A stretch of DNA of 64,000 nt from NCBI RefSeq assembly GCF_003063295.1, contig NZ_MUXF01000005.1, positions 1 to 64,000 on the forward strand, read 5' to 3'. The notes below the pieces were generated by a model that was not told the DNA's origin, searched no databases, and saw only the letters and a program-made list of their open reading frames with translations. Source of the stretch: Arcobacter lacus. GTDB lineage: Bacteria; Campylobacterota; Campylobacteria; Campylobacterales; Arcobacteraceae. The first letter of the stretch is position 1. Each line of letters starts with the position of its first letter. The translations under genes and the position numbers were made by a program. Of this stretch, positions 35,358 through 45,191 are shown one piece after another.

Positions 35358-36305
35358 TTAATTTTTTAAAATTACCCTATTTTGTTCTATTTGTTCAACT
35401 TTTATGGGATAAATATAAGGTAATAATTTTACAAATTTATCAAATTCATATATATTAAACTCTCCAGTTATCAAATATCTATCTATTTTTTTAAGATTTA
35501 TTTCTATATTTTTATTAGTATATTTTGAAAATTCATTTATTACTTCAAACAAAGGTGTTTGATGAAAAATCAATTTTTCATTTTCCCAAGAAGCCATTTT
35601 CTCAATAGAAGCTTTGCCCATCTTTTCAATTTTTCCATCATTTGTTATCTCTAAAGTATCACCTTTTTTTAACTGTGTTACTTTCAAATCATTATGATTT
35701 ATATCCACAATACCCTCTAATACAGAAATATTTACTCTATCTTGTTTTTTATTTACTTCAAATTTTGTTCCTACAACTTTTACTACAATGTCATTACTTT
35801 TTACAAAAAATGGTTTTTGTTTATTTGAACTTATTTCAAACAAAACTTTTCCTTTTTCTAAAAAAACTTCTCGTTTATTATTAGAATATGTAACTTTTAT
35901 ATTTGTTTTTGCATCTAGAGTTATTTTTGAATTATCTGGCATCAAAATATTTTGTATTATTTTATTTTGGCTACATATATTTTGAGTATATTTATCTTTA
36001 AAATGAAAAATATAAACAAATATAACTATCATAAAACAGGCTGCAAATGGAGTTATTATTTTAATTTTATTTAAAAATCTTTCTCTTTTTAACTCTTCTT
36101 TTACTTGATTTGATAGTTTTTCTTTATCTTCTTTTGGAAGATTTAAAAACATTTGTCTAAATAATTTTTCTTCTTCAAATATTTTTTTATGTTCTTCATT
36201 TTTTATCCAAGACAAAAACTCTTCATTTAAATAAATATTTTTCCCTTCTTGAGCACAGCTTAACCAATTTTGTGCTTCTTTTAAAATACAATTTTTATCT
36301 AACAT
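35358..36305 (-). CDS. fecR: FecR-family anti-sigma factor / signal transducer
   Basis: The 315 aa protein has a cytoplasmic N-terminal part with AQNWLSCAQEGKNIYLNEEFLSWIKNEEHKKIF, one membrane segment near residues 83-103 and a periplasmic FecR domain (ILMPDNSKITLDAKTNIKVTYSNNKREVFLEKGKV; VVGTKFEVNK; VLEGIVDI). It would hold the adjacent sigma factor inactive until the STN domain of the receptor signals siderophore binding. It overlaps the sigma gene by 11 bp. Confidence 0.93.
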   Translation of the reverse strand: MLDKNCILKEAQNWLSCAQEGKNIYLNEEFLSWIKNEEHKKIFEEEKLFRQMFLNLPKEDKEKLSNQVKEELKRERFLNKIKIITPFAACFMIVIFVYIFHFKDKYTQNICSQNKIIQNILMPDNSKITLDAKTNIKVTYSNNKREVFLEKGKVLFEISSNKQKPFFVKSNDIVVKVVGTKFEVNKKQDRVNISVLEGIVDINHNDLKVTQLKKGDTLEITNDGKIEKMGKASIEKMASWENEKLIFHQTPLFEVINEFSKYTNKNIEINLKKIDRYLITGEFNIYEFDKFVKLLPYIYPIKVEQIEQNRVILKN

Positions 36306-36774
36306 TTTTATCTTCTTTAATCAAATTTTCTTTTATTTGATTGCTTGCTCTACTTATGTGCTGTTCAACAGCATTTAAAGATATTCCCATAATATCTGCT
36401 ACTTCTTCTCTAGTATATCCATCAACTATATGTAAAGTAAATGCTTGTCTTCTTTTTTTAGGTAAATTATCTAAACTTTTCATTAATAAAGTTGTCTCTT
36501 CATCTTTTATTATTATTTCTTCAGTTGCATTACTATTATCTATATATTCTTCTTCATTAAAACTTATTCTATCAATCTTATTTTTTTCCTTGTATAAATC
36601 AAACATTACATTTTTAGCAATTCTATACAATAAAGCTCTTTCATTTTCTATCTCATTTGAATCAGCATTTTTTATTGCTCGGGCAAAAGTTTCTTGAGTC
36701 ACATCATGAGCTAAATCTTTATCAAAAATATTTTTTTTAATATATTGAAGAATTTCTTTATAATAATCTGTCAT
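36295..36774 (-). CDS. fecI: ECF sigma factor, FecI type
   Basis: The 159 aa protein has region 2 (DKDLAHDVTQETFARAIKN, RALLYRIAKNVMFDLYKEK) and region 4 (LPKKRRQAFTLHIVDGYTREEVADIMGISLNAVEQHISRA), the compact layout of FecI-like sigma factors. It would drive the TonB receptor genes on a signal passed by FecR. The gap of 165 bp upstream, shared with the plus-strand cyclase gene, is very AT-rich, with AATTATTATAATTATAA-like Fur-box candidates around 36803-36825. Confidence 0.93.
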   Translation of the reverse strand: MTDYYKEILQYIKKNIFDKDLAHDVTQETFARAIKNADSNEIENERALLYRIAKNVMFDLYKEKNKIDRISFNEEEYIDNSNATEEIIIKDEETTLLMKSLDNLPKKRRQAFTLHIVDGYTREEVADIMGISLNAVEQHISRASNQIKENLIKEDKNVR

Positions 36775-36939
36775 TTTTAGTTATTTCCTATTTTAATAGC
36801 AATTATTATAATTATAAAAGCTTAAATTATCTTAAATCTATAATAAATAATTATTAAGATATAATCTTTGGCTTTTTAACAAAAAATATCCGTAATATGC
36901 GATATTTTCAAATCATACTTGAAATTAGGAATTTATAAG

Positions 36940-39900
36940 TTGAAAAAAGAGATTAATACAAAAAATTTTACATATAACTGGTTTATACTTTCAATATTTA
37001 TTATTTTAACTATTATTTTATTGCAAGGATACATTGAATACAAAAGATCTGTTGAAAACGCAATAGTAAAAACAAATAATCTTACAATACTACTTACAAA
37101 AAAACTTGAAAATGACTTTGAGCAAATGGATAATATATTAAATTTTGCCCAAGATATTATACTTACACTCCCAAAAGAAAATAAACTATTTTTAGATGGA
37201 AATGAAAAAGTTAAAAGACAAATAGTTTCTCAAAAGTTTAACTCTTTAGTAAAAAATTTCAAAGATATTAGTGTTATGAATTTTGTTGATAAAAATGGAA
37301 ATATTATCTACTCTTCTAACCCTTTAAATTATAATATAAATATATCTGATAGAGCTCATTTTCAAATTTTTGTAGATAATAAAGATTTAAAAAAGAGTTT
37401 TTCTAATGTTATAATTTCTCGTACAACAGGCAAAAATTCACTCTCTCAGGCTCTTGCTATAAGAGATGAAAATAAAGAGTTAATAGGTGTTCTTACTGCT
37501 CTTATAGATATAGATACAATAAATAATACTCTATCTTCAATAAACACAAATAAAGGTGGTGTTGCTTTATTACGAAATTCTGAAAATACGGAATTAATAG
37601 CAAGATATCCTATGCATGATGAAACCGATATAAATAAACCTTTACCTTTAGATAATCCTATATCATTAAGAATAAAAGCTGGTGAAAAAGCTGGAAGTCT
37701 TGAATATGTAGCTTCAACAGATAATGAAAAAAGAGTTGGAAGTTTTGTTTTAATGGATAAATATCCATTTTATGTACAAGTTGCTCTATCAGAACAAGAG
37801 TATTTAGCTCAATGGAAAAAGAATTTAACAATAGTTACAATTTTACTAATATTATTTATTGTAATTTCTATTTTTATATTTTTACTTCTTAAAAGAAGTT
37901 ATGAAAAAGAGCAAATTGCAATTAATGAATTGAAAAAGAATAGAGATTTATTTTCATCTGGTCCAGTTATAACCATCGAATGGTTATTTGAAAATAATTG
38001 GCCAATGAAATACATTTCACACAATTGTGAAAATATTTTGGGGTATAAAAGAGCAGAAATTTTATCACCTAACTTTAATTATATAGATTTAATACATCCT
38101 GATGACATAAATAGAGTTCAAAATGAAGTTTATGGTTTCATAGAGAATGGAATAACTACTTACGAACAATCTTACAGAATTCGATTAAAAGATGGCACAT
38201 ACAAATATTTTTACGACTATACAAATTTAATAAGAGATAGTGAAAATAATGTTGTTAGAATAGTAGGTTATATATTTGATCAAACTAACTTAAAAGAAAA
38301 AGAAGAATCTCTAAGAAAAGAGAGAAATAGATTAGCGAATATTATAACAGGAACAAATGCAGGTACATGGGAATGGAATGTCCAAACAAATGAAGTAATA
38401 TTAAATGAAAAATGGGCAAAAATGATTGGTTATACTTTAGATGAGATTTCGCCTACAACTATAAATACTTGGATGAGATTTGTACAACCAGATGATTTAG
38501 AAAAAAGTAAACAGCTTTTACGAAAACACTTCAATAAAGAACTTGATTATTATGACTGTGAAATGAGAATGAAGCATAAAAATGGTTCTTGGATTTGGAT
38601 AGAAGCTAGAGGAAAAGTAATATCTTGGAATGAAAAAAATGAACCTATAATAATGATGGGAACTCATATTGATATAACTAAAGAAAAAATATTAATTGAA
38701 GAGATGGAAATCGTAAAAAATAGATTTGAAAATATGTTTAAAACTCACTCTTCAGTAATGCTTTTAATAAATCCTAATAATCAAAAAATAATTGATGCAA
38801 ATGAAAGTGCAGTTAGGTTTTATGGTTATTCTATCGATGAATTAAAAGGAATGGATATCTCTAAAATAAATATTTTAGCTCATCAAAATATAGAAGAAAA
38901 ACAACTAGAAGCAAAAAGTCATATAAAAAATTCTTTTATATTTTTTCATAGATTAAAAAGTGGAAGTATTAAAATGGTTGAAGTTCACTCTTCACCTATA
39001 GAAACAGAAGATGGAACTATTCTTTTTTCAATAATAAAAGATATTACAAAAGAACAAGAATTAAAAAATGAAATTTTAAAAGAAAAAATAAAATTTGAAA
39101 CATTTATCAACTTATCTTCAGATGCTATTTTTGTAATTGATATAAATACTGGTAAACTTTTAGAATATAGTAAACAAGCACAAAAATATCTAGGTTATTC
39201 AAATGAAGAGATGGAAAATCTTACTGTTTTAGATTTAGATAGAGATTTAAAAACAATTGAACAATATCAAGAGATTGTTTCTACTATAAAATATGATACA
39301 ACTTTTTTAGAAAGAGTTCATAAAAGAAAAGATGGTTCATTTTATGATGCAGCTATAAGTCTTGTAAAAATAAAACTTGATGGACAAGAATTTATATACT
39401 TTTCAGCAAGAGATGTTACAAATGAAAGAATCGTACAAAAGAAATTAGAAGAGTCTTATAAAAATCTTGAAAGACTAATTGAATCTCAACAAAATATAGT
39501 AATACTAACTGATGGCGAATATATAAAATTTGCAAATCAAAAGTTTTTTGATTTTTTAGGTTTTGAAAACCTTGAAAATTTTAGAAAATATCATAAATGT
39601 ATATGTGAATTCTTTTTAGAAAAAGATAAATTCTTTTATAAAAAAGATAATAGTTGGTTAAAAGAGATTAAAACTGTTGAAGAATCAAAAAGAATTGTTT
39701 CAATGATTGGTCAAGATTTTAAAGAACATGCATTTTCTGTTTCAGTAAATAGTTTTGATGATGAAACAATGATAGTTAGTTTTACTGATATTTCTCAAAC
39801 TATTTTGAAAAATATATCATTGGAAGAAAAAATCATCAGAGATAAACTAACAAATGCTTACAATAGAGAATTTTTTGATAAAAACTACAAAAGATTAATT

Positions 39901-40308
39901 CATGACTATAATACAAATCATTCTAAACTTGCTGTTGCAATGTTAGATATTGATCATTTTAAATTAGTAAATGATACTTATGGTCATGATGTTGGAGATG
40001 AAGTTTTAGTTCAATTCGTAGAAGTAATAAATAACTCATCTAGAAAAAATGATATTCTTATTCGTTGGGGAGGAGAAGAATTTATTTTAATTTTACAATT
40101 AAATTCAGAAAATGCTCTTCCTAAAATACTTGAAAATCTAAGAAAAGCAATTGAACAATATAATTTTCCAAAAATTGGTAAAAAAACTTGTTCTATTGGA
40201 GGAACAATATATGAAGAGAATGAAGATATTCTTAAAACTATAAAAAGAGCAGATGAAGCTGTTTATGATGCAAAAGCTGCTGGAAGAAATAAAGTAATAA
40301 TAGTTTAA
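36940..40308 (+). CDS. Membrane diguanylate cyclase with Cache and multiple PAS domains
   Basis: The 1122 aa protein has a membrane segment near residues 10-33, a periplasmic Cache-type sensor to about 285, a second segment near 295-318, then about five PAS units (for example ILGYKRAEILSPNFNYIDLIHPDD and TWEWNVQTNEVILNEKWAKMIGYT). A GGDEF domain ends the protein, with an intact GGEEF. RKND stands five residues before GGEEF, the usual inhibitory I-site. It should make c-di-GMP in response to an external ligand and internal cues. I start at TTG 36940 because AGGA lies nine bases upstream; a TTG at 36919 has no such site. Confidence 0.93.
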   Translation: MKKEINTKNFTYNWFILSIFIILTIILLQGYIEYKRSVENAIVKTNNLTILLTKKLENDFEQMDNILNFAQDIILTLPKENKLFLDGNEKVKRQIVSQKFNSLVKNFKDISVMNFVDKNGNIIYSSNPLNYNINISDRAHFQIFVDNKDLKKSFSNVIISRTTGKNSLSQALAIRDENKELIGVLTALIDIDTINNTLSSINTNKGGVALLRNSENTELIARYPMHDETDINKPLPLDNPISLRIKAGEKAGSLEYVASTDNEKRVGSFVLMDKYPFYVQVALSEQEYLAQWKKNLTIVTILLILFIVISIFIFLLLKRSYEKEQIAINELKKNRDLFSSGPVITIEWLFENNWPMKYISHNCENILGYKRAEILSPNFNYIDLIHPDDINRVQNEVYGFIENGITTYEQSYRIRLKDGTYKYFYDYTNLIRDSENNVVRIVGYIFDQTNLKEKEESLRKERNRLANIITGTNAGTWEWNVQTNEVILNEKWAKMIGYTLDEISPTTINTWMRFVQPDDLEKSKQLLRKHFNKELDYYDCEMRMKHKNGSWIWIEARGKVISWNEKNEPIIMMGTHIDITKEKILIEEMEIVKNRFENMFKTHSSVMLLINPNNQKIIDANESAVRFYGYSIDELKGMDISKINILAHQNIEEKQLEAKSHIKNSFIFFHRLKSGSIKMVEVHSSPIETEDGTILFSIIKDITKEQELKNEILKEKIKFETFINLSSDAIFVIDINTGKLLEYSKQAQKYLGYSNEEMENLTVLDLDRDLKTIEQYQEIVSTIKYDTTFLERVHKRKDGSFYDAAISLVKIKLDGQEFIYFSARDVTNERIVQKKLEESYKNLERLIESQQNIVILTDGEYIKFANQKFFDFLGFENLENFRKYHKCICEFFLEKDKFFYKKDNSWLKEIKTVEESKRIVSMIGQDFKEHAFSVSVNSFDDETMIVSFTDISQTILKNISLEEKIIRDKLTNAYNREFFDKNYKRLIHDYNTNHSKLAVAMLDIDHFKLVNDTYGHDVGDEVLVQFVEVINNSSRKNDILIRWGGEEFILILQLNSENALPKILENLRKAIEQYNFPKIGKKTCSIGGTIYEENEDILKTIKRADEAVYDAKAAGRNKVIIV

Positions 40309-40406
40309 AATTTGTTAATTAAATTCAGAAATTTATTTATTATTTATTAATTATTTATTAATTATTAAAACTTAAAATTCGTAAATATTAAACGCAAAGG
40401 CAATTT

Positions 40407-42017
40407 TTGAAGCATTTATCTCAACAAAAACTAATATTATTTAGTTCTATCTTTTTTACTCTTTTTTATAATTTTTCGTTTTTCAAGAATACTATAAATA
40501 CTTATGGTTTTCATGGACTAAATATAATTTATATTTTATCAACAGCAATTTTATTGGTAAGTTTGTTAACTCTTATTTTTACAATTTTTAGTTCAAAATA
40601 TACAACTAAACCTATTTTGATTACTCTATTTGTAATCTCGGCATTTACTGCTTATTTTATGGATAGTTATGGTGTTGTTATTGATACAGAAATGATTCGA
40701 AATAGTTTACAAACAAATCTAAATGAATCTAAAGATTTATTTAGTTTCAAACTTGTTTTATATGTAATCTTTTTAGCAATCCTTCCAGCATATTTTATAT
40801 ATAAAACAGAAATCAAATATAAGTCTTTTAAAGGTGAACTATTTTCAAAACTAAAAACTATACTTTTATCTTTAGTTTTAATTTTAGTAATAATCTTTAG
40901 TTTTAGTAAATTTTATACTTCATTTTTTAGAGAACATAAACCTCTAAGATATAATATAAATCCAATATTTTGGATGTATAGTATAGGAAATTATATAAAT
41001 AAGTCTATGGATGTAGCTCCAACAACTCTTGAAGAGATTGGAAAAGATTCAAAAATAGTAGAACCAATAGAAGAACAAAAAGAACTAATTATTTTAGTAG
41101 TTGGAGAAACAGCAAGAGCCGATAGATTTTCTATGAATGGTTATGAAAAAGAGACAAATCCTCTTTTAAAACAAGAAAAGATTATAAATTTTCCAAATAT
41201 GTACTCTTGTGGAACTTCAACTGCACATTCAATTCCTTGTATGTTCTCAATTTTTGGAAAAGATAATTATAGTTATAAAAAAGGTATTTCAACTGAAAAT
41301 GTTTTAGATGTTTTAAATGATACAAAAGATATTGCGGTATTATGGAGAGATAATAATTCAGATTCAAAAGGTGTTGCTTTAAGAGTTGATTATGAAGATT
41401 TTAAAACACCTACTACGAATACAATCTGTAATGAAGAAGAGTGTAGAGATGAAGGTATGCTTGTTGGACTTGAAAATTATATTGAAAAAAATAAAGATAG
41501 AGATATTTTAATAGTACTTCATCAAATGGGAAATCATGGACCAGCTTACTATAAAAGATATCCAAAAGAGTTTGAAAAATTCACTCCCGTTTGTAAAACA
41601 AATCAACTAGAAGAATGTACTCAAGAAGAGATAGGAAATGCTTATGATAATGCTGTTTTATATACAGATTATTTTTTATCAAAAGCAATAAACTTTTTAA
41701 AACCTTATTCTAAAACAAAAAAAACTGCACTTGTTTACATAAGTGATCATGGTGAAAGTTTAGGAGAAAATGGTATATATTTACATGGTATGCCTTATGC
41801 AATAGCTCCAAAAGAGCAAATAAATGTAGCATCATTTATTTGGTTAGGTGATGGAGAAATGTCTAAAGATTATGATATAAATAAATTAATTTCATATAAA
41901 GATAAAAATTTCTCTCAAGATAATCTATTTCATACTCTTTTAGGGCTATTTGAAGTTGAAACAAAAATTTATAAAAAAGATATGGATATTTTAAATGACG
42001 CAAGAAAACCTCAATAA
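40407..42017 (+). CDS. eptA: Lipid A phosphoethanolamine transferase, EptA-like
   Basis: The 536 aa protein has five hydrophobic segments within the first 180 residues and a periplasmic sulfatase-fold domain with GETARADRFSMNGY (threonine nucleophile), CGTSTAHSIPCMFS, LHQMGNHGPAYYKRYP and SDHGESLGENGIYLHG as zinc-binding pieces. It would transfer phosphoethanolamine to lipid A, and in Campylobacterota relatives also to other targets. It starts with TTG after AAAGG. The PAP2 phosphatase gene overlaps its end by 23 bp, as in lipid A modification pairs. The name rests on family resemblance; the acceptor is inferred. Confidence 0.9.
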   Translation: MKHLSQQKLILFSSIFFTLFYNFSFFKNTINTYGFHGLNIIYILSTAILLVSLLTLIFTIFSSKYTTKPILITLFVISAFTAYFMDSYGVVIDTEMIRNSLQTNLNESKDLFSFKLVLYVIFLAILPAYFIYKTEIKYKSFKGELFSKLKTILLSLVLILVIIFSFSKFYTSFFREHKPLRYNINPIFWMYSIGNYINKSMDVAPTTLEEIGKDSKIVEPIEEQKELIILVVGETARADRFSMNGYEKETNPLLKQEKIINFPNMYSCGTSTAHSIPCMFSIFGKDNYSYKKGISTENVLDVLNDTKDIAVLWRDNNSDSKGVALRVDYEDFKTPTTNTICNEEECRDEGMLVGLENYIEKNKDRDILIVLHQMGNHGPAYYKRYPKEFEKFTPVCKTNQLEECTQEEIGNAYDNAVLYTDYFLSKAINFLKPYSKTKKTALVYISDHGESLGENGIYLHGMPYAIAPKEQINVASFIWLGDGEMSKDYDINKLISYKDKNFSQDNLFHTLLGLFEVETKIYKKDMDILNDARKPQ

Positions 42018-42708
42018 ACAAATAATAATCACAGCTATTTTATTAATAGCTGTGATTTTACTTTTTGATTTTTCAAATATTGATATGTTTGTTCAAAATC
42101 ATTTTTATAATTTTGAAAATAAACTTTGGCTAGTATCAGGAGATGACAAAGTTTTAAAATTTATTTTTTATGATGGCTTTAAAAAATTATTTAAGATTTT
42201 TTCTGTTTTAGTTCTGATTCTAACTATTTTATCTTTTTTCAAAAGATTTAATATATTACATACTTATAAAAAAGGTTTACTTATTCTTTTATTATCTATG
42301 ATGTTTGTTCCATCTTTAGCTGGGTTAAAAAGTGTTACAAATATGCCTTGTCCTTTTAATGTCATTGATTATGGTGGTAAATATCCTGAAGTTAAACTTT
42401 TTAGTTCATATCCAAAAGATAATACTCCACCTAAAATATTAAAATGTTATCCTGCTGGTCATGCTACAATAGGATTTTCTTTAATGGCTATATATTTTTT
42501 ATTTAAAGCAAAAAGAAATAGAAATATTGCCTTAAGTATTGGAGTAAGTATTGGTGTTCTAACTGGTGGTTATAAAATGTTAATTGGTCACCATTTTTTA
42601 AGCCATACTTTAGTAACTATGATTTCAGCTTGGCTCATTATTTTACTCATCGTAAAATTCATTTCATTTTTAGACAAAACAAAATTTAAAAAATCAACCA
42701 CAATCTAA
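41995..42708 (+). CDS. PAP2-family lipid phosphatase (LpxE-like)
   Basis: The 237 aa protein has six hydrophobic segments and the PAP2 motifs in altered form: K-x6-MPCPF for the first, PAGHATIGF for the second and the GHHFLSHTL histidine for the third. It may remove a lipid A 1-phosphate before EptA adds phosphoethanolamine, as Helicobacter LpxE does for EptA. The gene overlaps eptA. Undecaprenyl-pyrophosphate phosphatase activity is the main alternative. Confidence 0.83.
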   Translation: MTQENLNKQIIITAILLIAVILLFDFSNIDMFVQNHFYNFENKLWLVSGDDKVLKFIFYDGFKKLFKIFSVLVLILTILSFFKRFNILHTYKKGLLILLLSMMFVPSLAGLKSVTNMPCPFNVIDYGGKYPEVKLFSSYPKDNTPPKILKCYPAGHATIGFSLMAIYFLFKAKRNRNIALSIGVSIGVLTGGYKMLIGHHFLSHTLVTMISAWLIILLIVKFISFLDKTKFKKSTTI

Positions 42709-42715
42709 ATATATA

Positions 42716-42734
42716 TTGTCAAGAAATTGTCAAG
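42716..42734 (+). promoter_or_regulatory. Direct repeat TTGTCAAG x2 upstream of cytochrome operon
   Basis: TTGTCAAG occurs at 42716-42723 and again at 42727-42734, exactly 11 bp apart. OmpR-type regulators bind direct repeats of about one helical turn. The operon downstream encodes such a regulator, so this is a candidate autoregulatory site. Confidence 0.45.
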
Positions 42735-42802
42735 TAAATTCAGAATAAAACTTTAAACTATTATTCTAAACTTCTAAATATAAAAATATTTAGGAGTATT
42801 TT

Positions 42803-43204
42803 ATGAAAATTCTAATTTTTGCTGCTTTACTGATAAGCTTTAGTTTTAGTTCGACTATTGATGAATATTTGAACTCTTTAAAACAAGAAGCTTTAAAAGA
42901 AGATCCAAACTTTAAAAATTTTGATGCAAAAAGAGGTGAAGAAATTTTCACTTCAAAACATATAGGAAAAAAAGGTAAAGAGATTTCATGTACATCATGT
43001 CACGGTACCGATTTGACGAAATCACATGAAAATTTCTTTACAGGTAAAACTATAGAACCACTTTCACCAAAAACAAATCAAAAAAGATTAACCGATATCA
43101 ATGAAATTGAAAAATGGTTAAAAAGAAATTTCAATGATGTTTATAACAAAGAAGGAACAGCTATTCAAAAAGGTGATGTTATAACATATATCATAAATAA
43201 ATAA
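42803..43204 (+). CDS. Monohaem c-type cytochrome (DUF1924/SHP-like)
   Basis: The 133 aa protein has a signal peptide (ending near SFSS), one CTSCH haem c site at about residue 71 and the sequence GTDLTKSHENFFTGKTIEPLSPKTN, as in DUF1924 / SHP-type cytochromes. It acts in the periplasm. It stands first in an operon with a di-haem cytochrome and a cytochrome b561, the set known from SHP-DHC loci of other proteobacteria. Its electron acceptor or ligand is not known. Confidence 0.88.
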   Translation: MKILIFAALLISFSFSSTIDEYLNSLKQEALKEDPNFKNFDAKRGEEIFTSKHIGKKGKEISCTSCHGTDLTKSHENFFTGKTIEPLSPKTNQKRLTDINEIEKWLKRNFNDVYNKEGTAIQKGDVITYIINK

Positions 43205-43214
43205 AGAGGAAAAT

Positions 43215-43721
43215 ATGAAAAAGTTAATTTTTTTAAGTATCATTAGTTGTTGTTTATACGCTGAAAATTTGAAAATAAGCGTAGCACCTGTAAATAATGA
43301 AGTTTACAAAAAAGAGTGTGGAAGTTGCCATTTTGCATATCCAGCTGGGCTTTTACCAAGTAACGCATGGAATAAAATGATGGAAAATCTAAGTAATCAT
43401 TTTGGTGATGATGCTTCAGTTGATGAAGAAACTTTCAGGACTTTATCAAAATATTTAAATGATAATAGTGCTGAAAAAAATATGAATTTCAAAAGAAGTA
43501 AAAAAATAGTTGAGAGTTTAGCACCAAATGAAATTCCAGATGCTATTTCAACTATGCCTTATATAAAAAGAAAACATAAAGAAATCAGAAAAGATTTAAT
43601 CTCACAAAAAGAAGTAAAAGGATTATTTAACTGTACTGCTTGTCATAAAAATGCACAAAAAGGTGTTTTTAGTGATGAAGATGTAGATATCCCAAATTAT
43701 GGGAAATGGGATAAAAAGTAG
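43215..43721 (+). CDS. Di-haem c-type cytochrome (DHC-like)
   Basis: The 168 aa exported protein has two haem c sites, CGSCH near residue 35 and CTACH near 138, and between them LLPSNAWNKMMENLSNHFGDDASVDEE, the DHC family pattern. It is probably the electron donor of the monohaem cytochrome before it. It lies 10 bp after that gene and is paralogous to the C-terminal domain of the frameshifted b561 gene that follows. Confidence 0.9.
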   Translation: MKKLIFLSIISCCLYAENLKISVAPVNNEVYKKECGSCHFAYPAGLLPSNAWNKMMENLSNHFGDDASVDEETFRTLSKYLNDNSAEKNMNFKRSKKIVESLAPNEIPDAISTMPYIKRKHKEIRKDLISQKEVKGLFNCTACHKNAQKGVFSDEDVDIPNYGKWDKK

Positions 43722-43730
43722 GAGGAAATT

Positions 43731-44814
43731 GTGGAGAAATCATATATCTGGTCATTGCCAACAAGAGTTTTCCACTCTTTGTTTGCAGTTTTTATACTAT
43801 TAGCATTTTTAACTGATGATGATAAATTATTAAATTATCATGCGGTTGCTGGTTATGCTATATTAATTCTTTTAGCTTTTAGATTGTTTTGGGGATTTTT
43901 TGGACCTAAATATTCAAAATTTAAAGACTTTCCAAGAGGCAAAAAGAATATAAAAGAGTTTTTAAATAATATTTTTGAAGAAAACCAAAAATATATTGGT
44001 CATAATCCTTTAGCATCTTATGTAATGATAGCTATGTTAATAGTAACTTTTTTAGTAATTGTTACTGGTATTTTAGCTTTTGGGATACAAGAAGGAAAAG
44101 GTATTTTAGCTTTTTTAAATGACTCTTATTTCAAAAATATGAAACTATTCAAAGAGATTCACGAAATTTTAGCAAATATTCTTATAGCACTGATTGTTGC
44201 TCATATAAGTGGTGTAATATTAGATAGATTTTTACATAAAAAACATCAAACTTTAAACTCAATTGTTACAGGTTATAAAATGACAAATGAGAGTGAAAAT
44301 ATAAAATTAAATATTTTCCAAAAGATATTTGCTCTTTTTATGTTTATACTTTTTATTGGATTTTTGGTATTTAATTTAATAGAACCAAAAAATATATTTA
44401 TTGCTTCAAAATTTGAACCAATAGATTACAAAGTACAAAATGAAGTTTTTGTAACCGAGTGTGGAAGTTGCCATACTCTTTATCCCACCAAATCTTTTAC
44501 CTAAAAAATCATGGGAACTAATTATGGCAGATTTAGAGAATCATTTTGGAGATGATGCTTCTCTTGATGTGCAAACAAATAAAAATATTTTAGATTTTTT
44601 GATAAAAAATAGTGCAGAAAACTCTTCTTATAAAGCAAGTTGGAATTTTTTGAATTCAATTAATAATCAAGATATAATAGCTCTAAGCCAAACGAGTTAC
44701 TGGAAGAAAAAACATAAAAAGATTCCAGAAAAAGTTTTTGAAAATCCACAAGTTAAAAGTAAAGCAAACTGTAAAGCTTGTCATAGTGATATTGAAAAAG
44801 GATTAATAATATGA
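43731..44814 (+). pseudogene. Cytochrome b561 fused to di-haem c domain, interrupted by a +1 frameshift
   Basis: Frame 1 (43731-44504, GTG start after GGAGGAAATT) encodes a four-helix cytochrome b561 (YIWSLPTRVFHSLF; NYHAVAGYAILILLAFRLFWGFFG; EIHEILANILIALIVAHISGVI) and then CGSCHTLYP. It stops soon after because of one extra base near 44487 (TATCCC-A-CCAAAT). Frame 2 (to 44814) continues PPNLLPKKSWELIMADLENHFGDDAS and ends with CKACH, a perfect continuation of a DHC domain. Without the base the protein would be 360 aa. Either the gene is inactivated or phase-variable in its haem c part, or the base is an assembly error. The b-type domain alone could still be made. Confidence 0.85.
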
Positions 44815-45191
44815 AAATATTAAAGATATTTCTACTTTTAATTAGTTTTGTTTTAATTTTAAATGCAGATAATAAGCATAAGTATTCATACAAAGATTTA
44901 GACTATTTAGATTTAAATGAAGATCAAGTAAAGGTTATAAAAAAAGCTTTACTTGATTTAAAAAAAGATTATAAAGAGTTTTATGAATATAAAGATGAAC
45001 AAGAAGATATTTTAGAAGATATAATTGAATCTGATAATTTTAATGAAGAGTTATATTATAAAATAGTTATGGATTTAAAAACTAAAGCTACAAAACTTGA
45101 AGTAAAACGAATAAAAAAAATACATGAAGTTTTAAATAAAAAACAAAGAGAAGAGTTTGCAGATTATTTAGAGGAATGGGAAATTGAATAA
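44811..45191 (+). CDS. Small exported coiled-coil protein (Spy/CpxP-like)
   Basis: The 126 aa protein has a signal peptide ending near NA and is otherwise highly charged and helical (LDLNEDQVKVIKKALLDLKKDYKEFYEYKDEQEDIL). The pattern LNEDQ and LNKKQREEF recalls LTxxQ motifs of Spy/CpxP proteins, periplasmic chaperone or metal sensors. It overlaps the previous frame by four bases and the response regulator gene by eight. It may serve as sensor accessory of the two-component system. Confidence 0.7.
   Translation: MKILKIFLLLISFVLILNADNKHKYSYKDLDYLDLNEDQVKVIKKALLDLKKDYKEFYEYKDEQEDILEDIIESDNFNEELYYKIVMDLKTKATKLEVKRIKKIHEVLNKKQREEFADYLEEWEIE

Noticed and set aside
36919-36939. TTG start seven codons upstream of the chosen cyclase start
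   Set aside because: No ribosome-binding sequence before it, while AGGA precedes the TTG at 36940.
40325-40375. TTATTTATTAATTATTTATTAATTA-like repeats before eptA
   Set aside because: Simple AT-rich sequence without regular period; no evidence for function or phase variation.
44461-44814. Reading frame starting MEVAILFIPP as a separate cytochrome gene
   Set aside because: Its first residues are out of frame with the haem site CGSCH just upstream; the DHC homology only makes sense as a frameshifted continuation of the b561 gene.
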